Origin: Allobosea psychrotolerans
GTDB taxonomy: Bacteria; Pseudomonadota; Alphaproteobacteria; Rhizobiales; Beijerinckiaceae
Length of the DNA stretch: 64,000 bases
NCBI RefSeq assembly: GCF_002917105.1
Contig: NZ_PQFZ01000022.1
Span: 1-64,000 of the forward strand
Direction: 5' to 3'
Each line of letters starts with the position of its first letter. Positions within the stretch are counted from its first letter, which is position 1. Below are positions 34,206 to 43,331 of this stretch, one piece after another. The position numbers and the translations under genes were made by a program. The notes under the pieces were generated by a model. It worked only from the letters and a program-made list of their open reading frames with translations. It was not told where the DNA came from and did not search any database.

Positions 34206-36398
34206 TTACGCCTTGCGCAAATCGGCGTTCTTCAATGGCAGGTCGCGGATGCGCTTGCCGGTCGCGGCGAAGATCGCGTTCAGAACGGCAGGAGCCGCGA
34301 CCGCGATCGTCGGCTCGCCGACACCGCCCCAGAAGCCGCCGGACGGCATGATCACCGTCTCGACCGCCGGCATCTCGTCCAGGCGCAGGACGTTGTAGGC
34401 GTCGAAATTCTCCTCGACCATGCGCCCGTCCTTGACCGTGCATTCGCCATAGAGCGCCGCCGAGAGCCCATAGACGAAGGATCCCTCGACCTGCCGCTCG
34501 ATCTGCGCCGGGTTGACGACATGGCCGGGATCGGTCGCCGCCACGATGCGATGGATCTTCAGCTTGCCCTCGGGACTGACCGAGACCTCGGCGACACCAG
34601 CGACATAGGAGCCGAAGCCCATCGTCTGGCAGATGCCGCGATAGACGCCCTCGGGCAACGGCTTGCCCCAGCCCGCCTTCTCGGCCACCGCATTGAGCAC
34701 CGCGAGATGCTTCGGGTGGTTCTTCATCAGCGCCCGGCGGAATTCGAGCGGATCCTTGCCAGCCGCATGCGCCATCTCGTCCATGAAGGATTCGAGATAG
34801 ATCGTATTCTGGTTCAGGTTCACCCCGCGCCAGAAGCCCGGCGGCACATGCGGATTGCGCATGGCGTGGTCGATCAGGAGGTTGGGGATACCGTAGCCGA
34901 TCGAAGCCTCGGGTCCAGGCGGGTTGAGCCCCTGGAAGACGGCAGGATCGCGGCCATTCTGGATGCTCCGCGGGGCGATGCCCGCCAGGATCGACTGGCC
35001 GGAGATGCGCATATGCAGCCCGGTCAGGTTGCCGTCCTTGTCGAGCGCGCCGGTCAGCTTGCATTGCGTGATCGGGTGGTAGCGGCCATGCGTCATGTCC
35101 TCCTCGCGCGACCAGATCAGCTTGATCGGCGTGCCCGGTACCTGCTTGGCGATCAGCACGACCTGCCTGACCCAGTCATGCACCGCGCCGCGCCGGCCGA
35201 AGCCGCCGCCGAGATCGATCTTGTAGGCTTCGCATTTGGACGGCGGCAGGCCCGAGGCCTCGGCCGTGGCCGCGAGCGCAGCCTCGCCATTCTGGGTCGG
35301 CGTCCAGACCTCGCAACGCTCCGGCGTATAGAGCGCCGTGGCGTTCATCGTCTCCATCGTGGCGTGGTTCTGGAAGGGATAGCTGTAGACGGCTTCGACC
35401 GTACGGGCCGCATTGGCGATCGCGGCCTTCGCATCGCCAACCTGATTGCCGATCGCCGCCTGGGGCGCGTCCAGCCCTTCCTTGAGCCAGGCCGCGATGC
35501 TCGCGCTGGAGACCTTGGCGTTCTCGCCCTCATCCCATTCGATCGGCAGCGCATCGAGCGCGGTCTTGGCCTGCCACCAGGTCTCGGCGACCACGGCGAC
35601 GCCGCTCTCGCCGACCGGCAGGACATGCCTGACACCCGGCATCGCCCTGACCACGGCGGCATCGAAACTCTTCACCTTGCCGCCGAAGACCGGGCAATCC
35701 TTGATCGCGGCGTTGAGCATCCCCGGCATCTTGAGGTCCATGCCGTAGATCTTCTTGCCGTTGGTCTTGTCGGCGGTGTCGAGCCGCGGCAGGGGCTTGC
35801 CCGCGATCGTCCAATCCTTCGGATCCTTGAGCGCGACGTCCTTGGGCGCCTCGAGCTTGGCGGCCTCGGCTGCGACCTGGCCGTAGCGCAGCGAGCGGCC
35901 CGAAGCCTTGTGCGTGATCACGCTCTTCTGCGCCGTGCATTCGGCGGCCGGCACCTTCCATTCATTGGCTGCAGCCTGGATCAGCATCATCCGCGCCGCT
36001 ACACCGCCCTTGCGGACATAGTCGTGCGATTCGCGAATGCCGCGGCTGCCGCCGGTCGAGAAATTGCCCCAGACCCGATTGCGCGCCAGGCTTTGTCCCG
36101 GCGTGGGATATTCGGTCGTCACCTTGGACCAATCGCAGTTCAGCTCCTCGGCGACGAGCTGGGCGAGACCGGTCAAGGTGCCCTGCCCCATTTCGGAGCG
36201 GGCGATCCGGATCACCACTTTGTCGTCGGGATGGACGACGACCCAGGCATTGATTTCAGGCGTGACGCCTTGCGCCAGCGCCTCCCCCGTCAGCGGGATG
36301 GCAAAGCCGAAACTGAAGGCTCCGGCGGCGGCAGCCGAGCCCGCGAGCAGGCTGCGGCGGGACAAAGTCGTCGAGGATGCGATCGAGGCGGATGTCAT
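34206..36398 (-). CDS. Molybdopterin-binding subunit of a xanthine dehydrogenase-family oxidase (isoquinoline oxidoreductase-like)
   Basis: This 730-residue large subunit of a molybdenum hydroxylase is exported by the Tat system (signal with SRRSLLAG near residues 13-20 and an AxA site before Q). It has the duplicated molybdopterin-cytosine-dinucleotide domains with GQGTLTGLAQLVAEEL, GGGFGRRG and GGFWGGVGEP near the C-terminus. The closest described relatives are IorB-type isoquinoline 1-oxidoreductases and related aldehyde oxidases. The substrate cannot be told. It pairs with the small Fe-S subunit 120 bases upstream. The electron acceptor is likely a c-type cytochrome, which is not encoded here. 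Confidence 0.9.
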   Translation of the reverse strand: MTSASIASSTTLSRRSLLAGSAAAAGAFSFGFAIPLTGEALAQGVTPEINAWVVVHPDDKVVIRIARSEMGQGTLTGLAQLVAEELNCDWSKVTTEYPTPGQSLARNRVWGNFSTGGSRGIRESHDYVRKGGVAARMMLIQAAANEWKVPAAECTAQKSVITHKASGRSLRYGQVAAEAAKLEAPKDVALKDPKDWTIAGKPLPRLDTADKTNGKKIYGMDLKMPGMLNAAIKDCPVFGGKVKSFDAAVVRAMPGVRHVLPVGESGVAVVAETWWQAKTALDALPIEWDEGENAKVSSASIAAWLKEGLDAPQAAIGNQVGDAKAAIANAARTVEAVYSYPFQNHATMETMNATALYTPERCEVWTPTQNGEAALAATAEASGLPPSKCEAYKIDLGGGFGRRGAVHDWVRQVVLIAKQVPGTPIKLIWSREEDMTHGRYHPITQCKLTGALDKDGNLTGLHMRISGQSILAGIAPRSIQNGRDPAVFQGLNPPGPEASIGYGIPNLLIDHAMRNPHVPPGFWRGVNLNQNTIYLESFMDEMAHAAGKDPLEFRRALMKNHPKHLAVLNAVAEKAGWGKPLPEGVYRGICQTMGFGSYVAGVAEVSVSPEGKLKIHRIVAATDPGHVVNPAQIERQVEGSFVYGLSAALYGECTVKDGRMVEENFDAYNVLRLDEMPAVETVIMPSGGFWGGVGEPTIAVAAPAVLNAIFAATGKRIRDLPLKNADLRKA

Positions 36399-36518
36399 GT
36401 GGTCCTCCAGATCTCGGTTTTGGCGCGAGGGCGGCGATGGCTACCGGAGCCGTCAGGCTCGACCCTGTGCTGCGGACACTCTTTGGAAGGGAGCAAATCG
36501 GCCGGCGGTCTCGAGGGA

Positions 36519-36986
36519 TCAGCCGCGACCGAGCGCGCCGCTGGCGGCGACATCAAGGATCGCCGCCTTGACTCGGGTATAGGTGCCGCAGCGGCAGATA
36601 TTGGTCATTTCATTGGCGATGTCGGCCTCGCTCGGCTTCGGATTCGCCTGGAGCAAGGCGGCGGCGGTCAAGATCATGCCGCTCTGGCAGAAGCCGCATT
36701 GCGGCACGTCATGAGCAATCCAGGCCAATTGCACCGGATGCGAACCGTCGGGCGACAGGCCCTCGATGGTGACGATCTTCTGTTCCGGCGTCACCGCATT
36801 CACGGGCAAGACGCAGGTCCGTGTCGCGACCCCGTCGATCAGCACCGTGCAGGCGCCGCATTGGGCGACGCCGCAGCCATATTTCGTTCCCGTCAATCCA
36901 ATCTGCTCGCGGATCACCCAGAGCAGCGGCGTATCATCCGCGGCCTGAACATCGAGCGTCTTGCCGTTCACATTAAGCTTCGCCAC
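36519..36986 (-). CDS. (2Fe-2S)-binding small subunit of the molybdenum oxidase (IorA-like)
   Basis: This 155-residue protein has two [2Fe-2S] clusters: the plant-type ferredoxin loop C38-C43-C46 with C58, and the four-helix C97-C100 and C131-C133 set. All eight cysteines are present. It transfers electrons from the Mo site of the large subunit encoded just downstream. GTG 36986 was chosen because GGGAGG lies 8 bases before it; the upstream frame open to 37064 has no ribosome site. It lacks a signal peptide, so it is presumably exported in complex with the Tat-bearing large subunit. Confidence 0.93.
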   Translation of the reverse strand: MAKLNVNGKTLDVQAADDTPLLWVIREQIGLTGTKYGCGVAQCGACTVLIDGVATRTCVLPVNAVTPEQKIVTIEGLSPDGSHPVQLAWIAHDVPQCGFCQSGMILTAAALLQANPKPSEADIANEMTNICRCGTYTRVKAAILDVAASGALGRG

Positions 36987-37467
36987 TGCAAACCTCCCGG
37001 TTTCGCTATGAGAAGGGCGGCGAGAGCGCGTGCGCGCCTCGTCGTGGAGCATGTGTTCGTCCAACGGACCTCATATGCGTCCGCCGGACATGCGACGAAT
37101 TTTTGATTGGAGGAGAGTGAAGCTTAGAAGCGCGTCGCCCGCTAGAACCAGTCTTCGCGGCGATGGCGGCGCTGTAAAAGCCTCGGCGAAACGCGTTTTG
37201 GCTCAACCAAATGCCGGAATGCGCCGGATTTCCCGCTTCGACGCCATCTTCATGTCCTGTTTGTCGTCAATGACGGCCGCAGCCTTCGGCTCGCCGGTCG
37301 CAGGCATCACGGCAATGTGATGTTTTCTTCGCCAACAGCCCCATCTGCGCAACAAGGTTCTCCCATTGCCGGCCACCACGCATTTTTCCTCGCTGCCTTG
37401 CCTTGAAGACGCTCGCAAGGCGAGGGTTGGCCTCCAAGCGAATCAGTCTCAACGAGGCGCGACCGGA
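36987..37467. other. Divergent intergenic region upstream of the molybdenum oxidase and MscS genes
   Basis: About 480 bases separate two divergent genes. I see no convincing coding sequence. A set of inverted repeats lies at 37056-37099. A minus-strand ORF (37203-37418) and a plus-strand one open into the MscS frame look non-coding by composition. The AT-rich stretches near 37097-37110 and 37320-37330 are possible promoter DNA. Confidence 0.5.
37056..37099. promoter_or_regulatory. Paired GTCC-N3-GGAC inverted repeats upstream of the molybdenum oxidase operon
   Basis: Two identical short palindromes, GTCC-AAC-GGAC (37059-37069) and GTCC-GCC-GGAC (37079-37089), lie 20 bases apart, about two helical turns, within outer arms TTCGTC (37056-37061) and GACGAA (37094-37099). 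This looks like a tandem binding site for a dimeric regulator controlling the iorA-like gene, which starts at 36986. The regulator is unknown. Confidence 0.5.
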
Positions 37468-40092
37468 ATGCCTGCGCAGGCGGGGCAAGCCCCCTTTCCC
37501 ACCCGTAACCATGGTCGCGCCGCGCCCGCAGGGCACGCCCTCCTGGCCTTGCTGGCGGCTGCGCTATTTGCCCTCCTCCTCGGCTCGCTTCAGGCTCTTG
37601 CCCAAACGCCAGACCCCAATTCCGGCCGGGCAAAGCTCGATGCCGCGCGTCTCGAGCTGAACCAGATCGAGACGACGCTGGCGGCCCCGAGCCCGAGCGA
37701 CTCCGACTTGCAGCGCCAGAGGCTGCGCTTGCAACCGCTCCTGGAGCAATTGCGCCGGATCGTCGAGGAGCAGGGTCCCCGCGTCGACCAGGCCAAGTTG
37801 CGGCTCGACCAGCTCGGCGCCAAGCCCGACGCCAATGCGCCGCCCGAAAGCGCCGAGGTCACGCGCGAGCGCGAGGTCCGCACCAAGGCCTTCGCCGATG
37901 CCGACGAGACGATGAAGATAGCCCGTGCGGCGCAGCTCCAGGCCGAGCAGCTCCAGACCGGCATCAGCGACAAGCGCCGCGATCTCTTCGCCAAGGCGCT
38001 CTTCGCGCCAGGCCCGTCGATCCTCAGCCCGGAACTCTGGAGCAATGCGCTGACGACCTTGCCGGAGGATCTGCGCGCCTCCGGCTATATCTTCGGCGGC
38101 TGGCTGTCGGTCTTCGGCGATGCCTTGTCAGGCGCGCGCGGTCTGTTCGTCGCGGTCTCCTTCATCGGCGCGATCCTGCTCTACGTCGCCCGCGCCCGTT
38201 ACCTGCCGCGCTTCAAGGCGCATGTCGGCGCGAGGGAAGACCCCGGCAGCCTGCACTGCCTTTATGTCGCGCTCACCCATCTCGTCGCCGGCGCGGCCCC
38301 TCCCGCCCTTGCGAGCTGGCTGATCTATTCCGCGCTCAACACCACGGGATTGCTGCCGCCGCGTATCCAGCCCGTGGTCTGGGCCGTGGTGATCGGGCTC
38401 GCCAGCTTCGCCTTCATCCAGGCCTTGGCCGACGCTCTCTTCGCACCCGGCACGCCGCAGCGCCGCCTCGTCAGCGTGATGGATTCGACTGCGCGCACCG
38501 TCGTCTGGATCGCAAGCTCGCTCGCGCTGGTGATGGCGATCGGCAAGGTGATGGAAGCCTGGCTGCAGGCGATCGCGGCCGGGCTCGCGGTCTCGATCCT
38601 GATCAAAGGCACCTTTTCCATCATCTTCGCGCTGACCCTGATCGCGGGCCTGTATCGATTGCGCGATGACGACGAGGTCGAGGAAGAGGCTTGCCTGGGC
38701 CCCTATGTGCCCGTCGACGGCGCCAGTCTCGGCCCGGTGCGGATCCTGGGCTGGGTCGTCGGCCTTGTCATCGTGCTGGCGGCGCTCAGCGGCTATGTCG
38801 TCTTCGCGACCTTCCTCACCGAGCAGGTGCTCTGGATCGGCGTCCTCGCCTGCCTGTTCATGCTGATCTATCAGTTCCTCGAACTCGGTGTCGCCCGGGC
38901 ACTGACCGGCAAGGGCCGCTTCGCCCTGACGCTGAAAGCCGGTATCGGTATCCGCGAGGCCACGCTGCAGAAGATCGCGGTGGTCGGCACCGGTCTTCTC
39001 AAGCTGATCGCGATCATCGTCACGATCATGCTGGCGCTGGCGCCCTGGGGGCTGGAGTCGGCCGACTTCTTCTCCTCGCTGCGCGCCGCCTTCTTCGGCT
39101 TCCAGGTCGGCGGCGTCACCGTCTCGCTGTCCTCGATCATCATCGCCGCCTTCCTGTTTGCGCTCGGCCTGATGGCGACGCGCTCGATGCAGGGCTGGCT
39201 CGACGGCAAATTCCTGCCGACGACGAAGCTCGACACCGGACTACGCAATTCGATCACCACCGCCGCCGGCTATCTCGGCTACGCGGCGGCGGTCGCGCTC
39301 GCCTTCTCGTCGCTGGGCCTCAGTCTCGAACGATTGACCCTGGTCGCCAGTGCGCTCTCGGTCGGTATCGGTTTCGGCCTGCAATCGGTGGTTTCGAACT
39401 TCGTCTCCGGCCTGATCCTGCTGTGGGAACGCCCGATCCGTGTCGGCGATCAGGTGGTGGTCGGCGACGCGGAAGGCATCGTCAAGAAGATCAATGTGCG
39501 CTCGACCGAGATCGCGACCTTCGACCGCTCATCGGTGATCGTACCCAATTCGAACCTGATCTCGGGCGTCGTCCGCAACCGGGTCCGCAACGACCGGACC
39601 GGGCGCGTGCTGATCTCGATCGTGGTGCCGCGCACCTATGACCCCGCCGAGGTCCGCACCATGCTGGCGGAGGCCGCAACGGCGCATGGCGACGTGCTGC
39701 AGAAACCGCCGCCGAACGTGCTGTTCAAGAAGCTCGGCACCACGACGATGGATTTCGACCTGATCTGCGTCGTCGCCGAGGTCGATATCGTCGGCCGCGT
39801 GACCAGCGACCTCAACTATGTCATCCACAAGCGCCTGGCCGAGATGGAGGTTGCTCCGCCTGTCCCCGAACTCGCGGTCAAGGGACTGGAAGGCATCGAG
39901 CAATCGCTTGCCGGCATCGCCAAGGCGGTGGGGCGCGAGATCGAGGCGCGCAAGCCGGCCAGGTCCGCCGCGCCGGCCCGTCGCGCGCGGCACCACAAGA
40001 TCGAAGACGAATCCACGGAGGAGGCCCCTCCGGAGCCGCAGCCCTCGCCCGAACCGGCCAGGGACTTCGCGAAAGACGACAGCAAGGAATGA
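37468..40092 (+). CDS. DUF3772-type large mechanosensitive channel (MscS family)
   Basis: This 874-residue inner-membrane channel opens on membrane tension and releases small solutes. It has a signal-like start, a periplasmic DUF3772 region with heptad-rich helices (about residues 15-150), around ten membrane segments and the MscS core. The pore helix SALSVGIGFGLQSVVSNFVSGL is near residues 630-650, followed by the cytoplasmic beta domain (SNLISGVVRNRVRNDRT). The C-terminus is charged and Pro/Glu/Lys-rich (about 840-874). ATG 37468 was chosen because it is followed by a basic and then a hydrophobic stretch; the frame is open 34 codons further. Confidence 0.88.
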   Translation: MPAQAGQAPFPTRNHGRAAPAGHALLALLAAALFALLLGSLQALAQTPDPNSGRAKLDAARLELNQIETTLAAPSPSDSDLQRQRLRLQPLLEQLRRIVEEQGPRVDQAKLRLDQLGAKPDANAPPESAEVTREREVRTKAFADADETMKIARAAQLQAEQLQTGISDKRRDLFAKALFAPGPSILSPELWSNALTTLPEDLRASGYIFGGWLSVFGDALSGARGLFVAVSFIGAILLYVARARYLPRFKAHVGAREDPGSLHCLYVALTHLVAGAAPPALASWLIYSALNTTGLLPPRIQPVVWAVVIGLASFAFIQALADALFAPGTPQRRLVSVMDSTARTVVWIASSLALVMAIGKVMEAWLQAIAAGLAVSILIKGTFSIIFALTLIAGLYRLRDDDEVEEEACLGPYVPVDGASLGPVRILGWVVGLVIVLAALSGYVVFATFLTEQVLWIGVLACLFMLIYQFLELGVARALTGKGRFALTLKAGIGIREATLQKIAVVGTGLLKLIAIIVTIMLALAPWGLESADFFSSLRAAFFGFQVGGVTVSLSSIIIAAFLFALGLMATRSMQGWLDGKFLPTTKLDTGLRNSITTAAGYLGYAAAVALAFSSLGLSLERLTLVASALSVGIGFGLQSVVSNFVSGLILLWERPIRVGDQVVVGDAEGIVKKINVRSTEIATFDRSSVIVPNSNLISGVVRNRVRNDRTGRVLISIVVPRTYDPAEVRTMLAEAATAHGDVLQKPPPNVLFKKLGTTTMDFDLICVVAEVDIVGRVTSDLNYVIHKRLAEMEVAPPVPELAVKGLEGIEQSLAGIAKAVGREIEARKPARSAAPARRARHHKIEDESTEEAPPEPQPSPEPARDFAKDDSKE

Positions 40093-40096
40093 TGCG

Positions 40097-40621
40097 ATGT
40101 TTTGTTTCCCACGCGGCGAGCGGAAAGCTCTCGCCGTGACCTGTCCTGCCTTGCTGGCCGGCGCGCTCGCGGTCCTGAACCTCGCCGGCTGTACGGAAGC
40201 GCCCCGCGCCAGTCAGCCGGCCTTCTACCGCGATCTTGGCTCGGCCTCGGCCCGCGTCGACGCCGGCGAGGCGCGCGCCATGATCTCGGCCTATCGGATG
40301 AATGCCGGGCTGAACGCGCTGACGCTCGACCCGGCCCTCAACGCCGCGGCCCAGGAAGAGGCGAGCGCGATGGCGGCCGCCGACAAGCCGGCCCAGGCGG
40401 AAGCCGTGAAGGCGCGCCTCGCCCGTGCCGGACAGCAGGGGGCGGAAGCCAATCTCTCGGCCGGCTATCGCCGGCTGGCGGAAGCCTTCTCCGGCTGGCG
40501 CGATTCGCCCCAGCACGACCGCGTCATGAAAACGCCGGGCGCAACCCGCATGGGTATCGCAACCGCTTATGCGCCGGGCTCGAAATACCAGGTCTACTGG
40601 GCGCTGATCCTCGCGCCCTGA
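40097..40621 (+). CDS. CAP-domain lipoprotein (SCP/PR-1 superfamily)
   Basis: This 174-residue protein has a signal ending in a lipobox (NLAGC, Cys near residue 33), so it is likely membrane-anchored. The CAP fold is seen in ISAYRMNAGLNALTLDPALNAAAQEEASAMA and in the C-terminal HDRVMKTPGATRMGIA and YWALILA segments. The His and Glu cavity residues of eukaryotic CAP proteins are partly retained. The function of bacterial CAP proteins is not settled. It starts 5 bases after the MscS stop, so it is co-transcribed with that gene. Confidence 0.86.
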   Translation: MFCFPRGERKALAVTCPALLAGALAVLNLAGCTEAPRASQPAFYRDLGSASARVDAGEARAMISAYRMNAGLNALTLDPALNAAAQEEASAMAAADKPAQAEAVKARLARAGQQGAEANLSAGYRRLAEAFSGWRDSPQHDRVMKTPGATRMGIATAYAPGSKYQVYWALILAP

Positions 40622-40651
40622 CCGAGAGCGAGAGACTGCGCGGGGAGAGCC

Positions 40652-40676
40652 GGAGCCGGTTTTCGCATCCGGCTCC
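40652..40676. terminator. Probable terminator between convergent CAP and VanX-type genes
   Basis: GGAGCCGG (40652-40659) pairs with CCGGCTCC (40669-40676) across a 9-base loop. The stem is perfect but the T-tract is weak on both sides. It lies between two convergent genes, so stopping transcription is the likely role. Confidence 0.5.
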
Positions 40677-40678
40677 AG

Positions 40679-41428
40679 TCATTCGATCGCGAAATCGAAG
40701 ATCGTCTTTGGAAAGGGCTCGTTCGCCAGGGTGAAATGCCACCATTCGCGGCCATAGCCGCGAAATCCCTCAGCCTTCATCGCGTCGCGCAGGATCGTCC
40801 TGTGCCTGAGCGCGTCCGGACCGACGGACGGATCGCGGCCCGCGCTTTTCACTGAGAAGCAGTCGAAGCTCGTTCCAAGATCGAGGCTGGTCTCCTGCGG
40901 GCGCTGCTGGAGAGGGCCATCGCAACGCCCACCACCTGCGGGCGTCGGCAAGGCAGGCTCATCGCGGCGGACGAGGCCGACATCGACGGTCGATCCGCGC
41001 GAATGGCTCGACGCCGAGGCGATGAAGCCGCGCGCGACCAGCATGTCCTTGGAAACATCGGGATGGAAGACCCGTCCGAGATCGCTCGCCGTCCCATCCT
41101 GCGCCCAGGCCAGAAAGGCCCGGACCGCCCGCGCCGGCCGGTAGCAATCGAACAGTTTCAGCGCATAGCTGGACCTCCCCAGCCGCGCCTCCACGCGGAT
41201 CAGGGTCTGCCCTGCCGCCCGGGTCAGCACGCAATCGGCACGGCCATAGCCGGCGACAGCTGCGCCGGTGAAATTGAAGGCGGAAGCGTAGCGGATGTCC
41301 TGGCGTATCCCGGGAGCGATCTCGCGCAGGCGGATGAAGCCGTCCGGCAGCGGCTCGCCGGCCCGAGCGGGCGCAAGCGCGGCGAGGAGCAGGCCACCGA
41401 TCCAACCGAGCCGCCAGCCGAGCTTCAT
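40679..41428 (-). CDS. D-alanyl-D-alanine dipeptidase (VanX, M15D family)
   Basis: This 249-residue secreted zinc dipeptidase has a signal peptide (near residues 1-23, ending at ARAG). The metal and catalytic signature SSHSRGSTVD (about residues 140-149: H142, D149) and the C-terminal EWWHF (third zinc ligand with the catalytic Glu) are both intact. Family members cut D-Ala-D-Ala and recycle peptidoglycan components; no van resistance genes are nearby, so recycling is the likely role. ATG 41428 was chosen to start the signal; ATG 41446 is also possible. Confidence 0.9.
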   Translation of the reverse strand: MKLGWRLGWIGGLLLAALAPARAGEPLPDGFIRLREIAPGIRQDIRYASAFNFTGAAVAGYGRADCVLTRAAGQTLIRVEARLGRSSYALKLFDCYRPARAVRAFLAWAQDGTASDLGRVFHPDVSKDMLVARGFIASASSHSRGSTVDVGLVRRDEPALPTPAGGGRCDGPLQQRPQETSLDLGTSFDCFSVKSAGRDPSVGPDALRHRTILRDAMKAEGFRGYGREWWHFTLANEPFPKTIFDFAIE

Positions 41429-41467
41429 CGCCGCATCATGGCCCATGCGCTGTCCGTATGCGACCCT

Positions 41468-42292
41468 CTAAGGCTTCGCTCCGAACGGCAAGGGCGGCGC
41501 ATCGGCCTTCAGCACGATGCCGACGCGACGGTTGAAGGCGAGGTAAGGATTGTCCTTGATCAAGGGATCGGTATCGCCCTTGCCGGTGACCGAGGCGAAG
41601 CGCTCATTGGGCACGCCGGCATTGGCCAGGATTTCGCGCACCGCCGCCGCGCGGCCCACCGACAAGGTCCAGGGATCGCCCTCCGGCAACTGACCCGGGC
41701 GCGGCGTCGCGGTGTGCCCGGTCAGCGTGATCTTGTTGGGCAGGCGCCTCAGCGAAGGCGCCACCGCCGCGAGCACCTTGCGCATGCGTTCATTGGGCTG
41801 GCTCGAGCCTTCCGCGAACATGGCGCGGCCATCCTGATCGACAAGCTGGATGTCGATGCCCGCTTCCGAGACCTCGACCAGGATGTTGCGCGAGACTTCC
41901 GCAATCTCCGGCATCTCGCGCAAGGCCTGTCGCAGCGAGGCCGCGGCGAGCGCGAAACCGCGATCATGCGTCGCCGCGATCAGCCCGTCTTCCTTCTGGT
42001 TGTTGTGGTTGGGCGCGGTCGTGTCGGAGGCGTCCTCCAGCGGCCGGATATAGGCGTTCTTGATATGGGTCTTGGTCGGGATGCCGTCGACCTCGACGAT
42101 GCCGGCCAGCCGCATGTCCTTTTGTGTGCCGAAGGCCTCGCGCATCGAGCCTGCGACGATCTGCATCTTGTTCTTGTCCTGGCTCGAATAGGCCGCGACC
42201 ATGACGAAGAACGCCATCAGCAGCGCCATCAGATCGGCGAAGGTCACGAACCAGCCGTGACCGCCATGCGCTCCGCGCTTCTTCTTCGCCAT
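41468..42292 (-). CDS. motB: Flagellar motor stator protein MotB (OmpA-type C-terminus)
   Basis: This 274-residue stator B subunit has a single N-terminal membrane helix with the proton-binding Asp (FADLMALLMAFFVMV, D20), a periplasmic linker, and an OmpA-like peptidoglycan-binding domain at about 140-265 (TLTGHTATPRPG, LSVGRAAAVREILANAGV, FNRRVGIVL). It anchors the stator to the cell wall and conducts H+ or Na+. It lies 129 bases downstream of MotA on the same strand; the gap contains a dispersed repeat. No other flagellar genes lie within the window, so an energy-coupling role in another apparatus cannot be excluded. Confidence 0.88.
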   Translation of the reverse strand: MAKKKRGAHGGHGWFVTFADLMALLMAFFVMVAAYSSQDKNKMQIVAGSMREAFGTQKDMRLAGIVEVDGIPTKTHIKNAYIRPLEDASDTTAPNHNNQKEDGLIAATHDRGFALAAASLRQALREMPEIAEVSRNILVEVSEAGIDIQLVDQDGRAMFAEGSSQPNERMRKVLAAVAPSLRRLPNKITLTGHTATPRPGQLPEGDPWTLSVGRAAAVREILANAGVPNERFASVTGKGDTDPLIKDNPYLAFNRRVGIVLKADAPPLPFGAKP

Positions 42293-42305
42293 CGTTCGGG
42301 CCCTA

Positions 42306-42417
42306 GATCACGCCGCATTCGGGCGGAACCGTCCGAACGCGGAAAACCGTGATCGATTCTAATAGTTTAGAGCATTGCCCATGCGAAAGCCCGGTGCTCA
42401 CTTTTTCGCGTAATGCT
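42306..42417. repeat. Two-hairpin dispersed repeat between motA and motB
   Basis: Hairpin 1 has GATCACG (42306-42312) pairing with CGTGATC (42348-42354), with an internal TTCGG-GCGGAACCGTCCGAA. Hairpin 2 has AGCATT (42371-42376) pairing with AATGCT (42412-42417), plus GCGAAA and TTTCGC inside. The two-part layout, with the sequence GATTCTAATAGTTTAGAGCA between, is one I recognise from intergenic repeats of Rhizobiales. It probably inserted between genes that are usually close together. Confidence 0.72.
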
Positions 42418-42421
42418 GTCG

Positions 42422-43189
42422 TCATGCCGCCGCCATCTCAGCGCGGTGATGGTCGGGCAGATAGGCGAGCAGCATCTCGCGCACCAGCGTCGCGCTCTTG
42501 GCGTCGCGCATCTGCAGCACGCCGTCAATGATCAGCGTGCGCGAGATCTCCTCCTCCTCGAGCTTGATATGCAGCTTGTCGGCGATCGGCAGGGTGATCA
42601 TGTTGGCGACCAGCGCGCCGTAGAGCGTGGCGAGCAAGGCTGTCGCCATAGCCGGTCCGAGCTTGGACGGGTCGCTCATATTGGCGAACATCGAGACCAT
42701 GCCGATGATGGTGCCGACCATGCCCCAGGCCGGGGCGCAGTCGCCGATGGCGCGATAGACCTTCGAGCCTTCATCGAGCCGCTGTAGGAAGTTGTCGCGG
42801 TCGCGCTCCATCGTGTCGCGGATGAAATCCTTGTCGTAGCCGTCGGCGATATAGCGCAGCCCCTGCGCCAGGAACGTGTCGGAAACCTCGACGCTTTCCA
42901 GGGCCACCGGCCCGCTCTTGCGGGCGATCTCGGCGACGCGGGTGATCTCCTCGATCAGCTCGCGCGGATTGACCGAGCGCAGGGTGAAGGCGAAGCGCAG
43001 GCCCATGGGCAGGCCATGCGCGATCACCGAGAACGGAAACCGCACCATAGTGGCGGCAGTGGCGCCCCCGAAAATGATGATCATGGCGTGTTTGTCGTAA
43101 TAGGCAGCGAAATTGCCGCCATCGATGATGATCAGAGAGCAGATCGTCGCGATACCGGCGAGGATGCCGACGCCAGTTGCGATATCCAT
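42422..43189 (-). CDS. motA: Flagellar motor stator protein MotA
   Basis: This 255-residue inner-membrane stator A subunit of the PomA-like type has about four membrane helices. The two proline-containing helices that line the channel are at about 140-160 (CAPAWGMVGTIIGMVSMF) and 185-205 (LLATLYGALVANMITLPIA). The cytoplasmic loop between residues 60 and 135 carries the charged residues that touch the rotor (ERDRDNFLQRLDEG). The start ATG 43189 is preceded by GAGGTGG 5 bases upstream. It pairs with the adjacent MotB gene. Confidence 0.9.
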   Translation of the reverse strand: MDIATGVGILAGIATICSLIIIDGGNFAAYYDKHAMIIIFGGATAATMVRFPFSVIAHGLPMGLRFAFTLRSVNPRELIEEITRVAEIARKSGPVALESVEVSDTFLAQGLRYIADGYDKDFIRDTMERDRDNFLQRLDEGSKVYRAIGDCAPAWGMVGTIIGMVSMFANMSDPSKLGPAMATALLATLYGALVANMITLPIADKLHIKLEEEEISRTLIIDGVLQMRDAKSATLVREMLLAYLPDHHRAEMAAA

Positions 43190-43331
43190 GGAAACCACCT
43201 CGATCCGGCCGATGCGCGCCGCGCGAAGCTGCCCCGCTTCTGCAGCACAAAAAACCTTAGAAGGCGGCCATTGAACGAAGCGTTAAGGTTGAGGCCTTGC
43301 TCACATCTCCACGTCAGCTAAAGCTCTCAGC

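Noticed and set aside
33903..37106. A 1067-residue plus-strand ORF opposite the molybdenum oxidase genes
   Set aside because: The other strand encodes clear catalytic motifs, a Tat signal and all eight Fe-S cysteines. The long ORF is a high-GC shadow with no family resemblance and Arg/Asp/Gly-rich composition.
37203..37418. A 71-residue minus-strand ORF between the molybdenum oxidase and MscS genes
   Set aside because: It begins without a ribosome site and most of it looks non-coding. The last 34 codons have a plausible bacterial composition, but this is not enough to call a gene.
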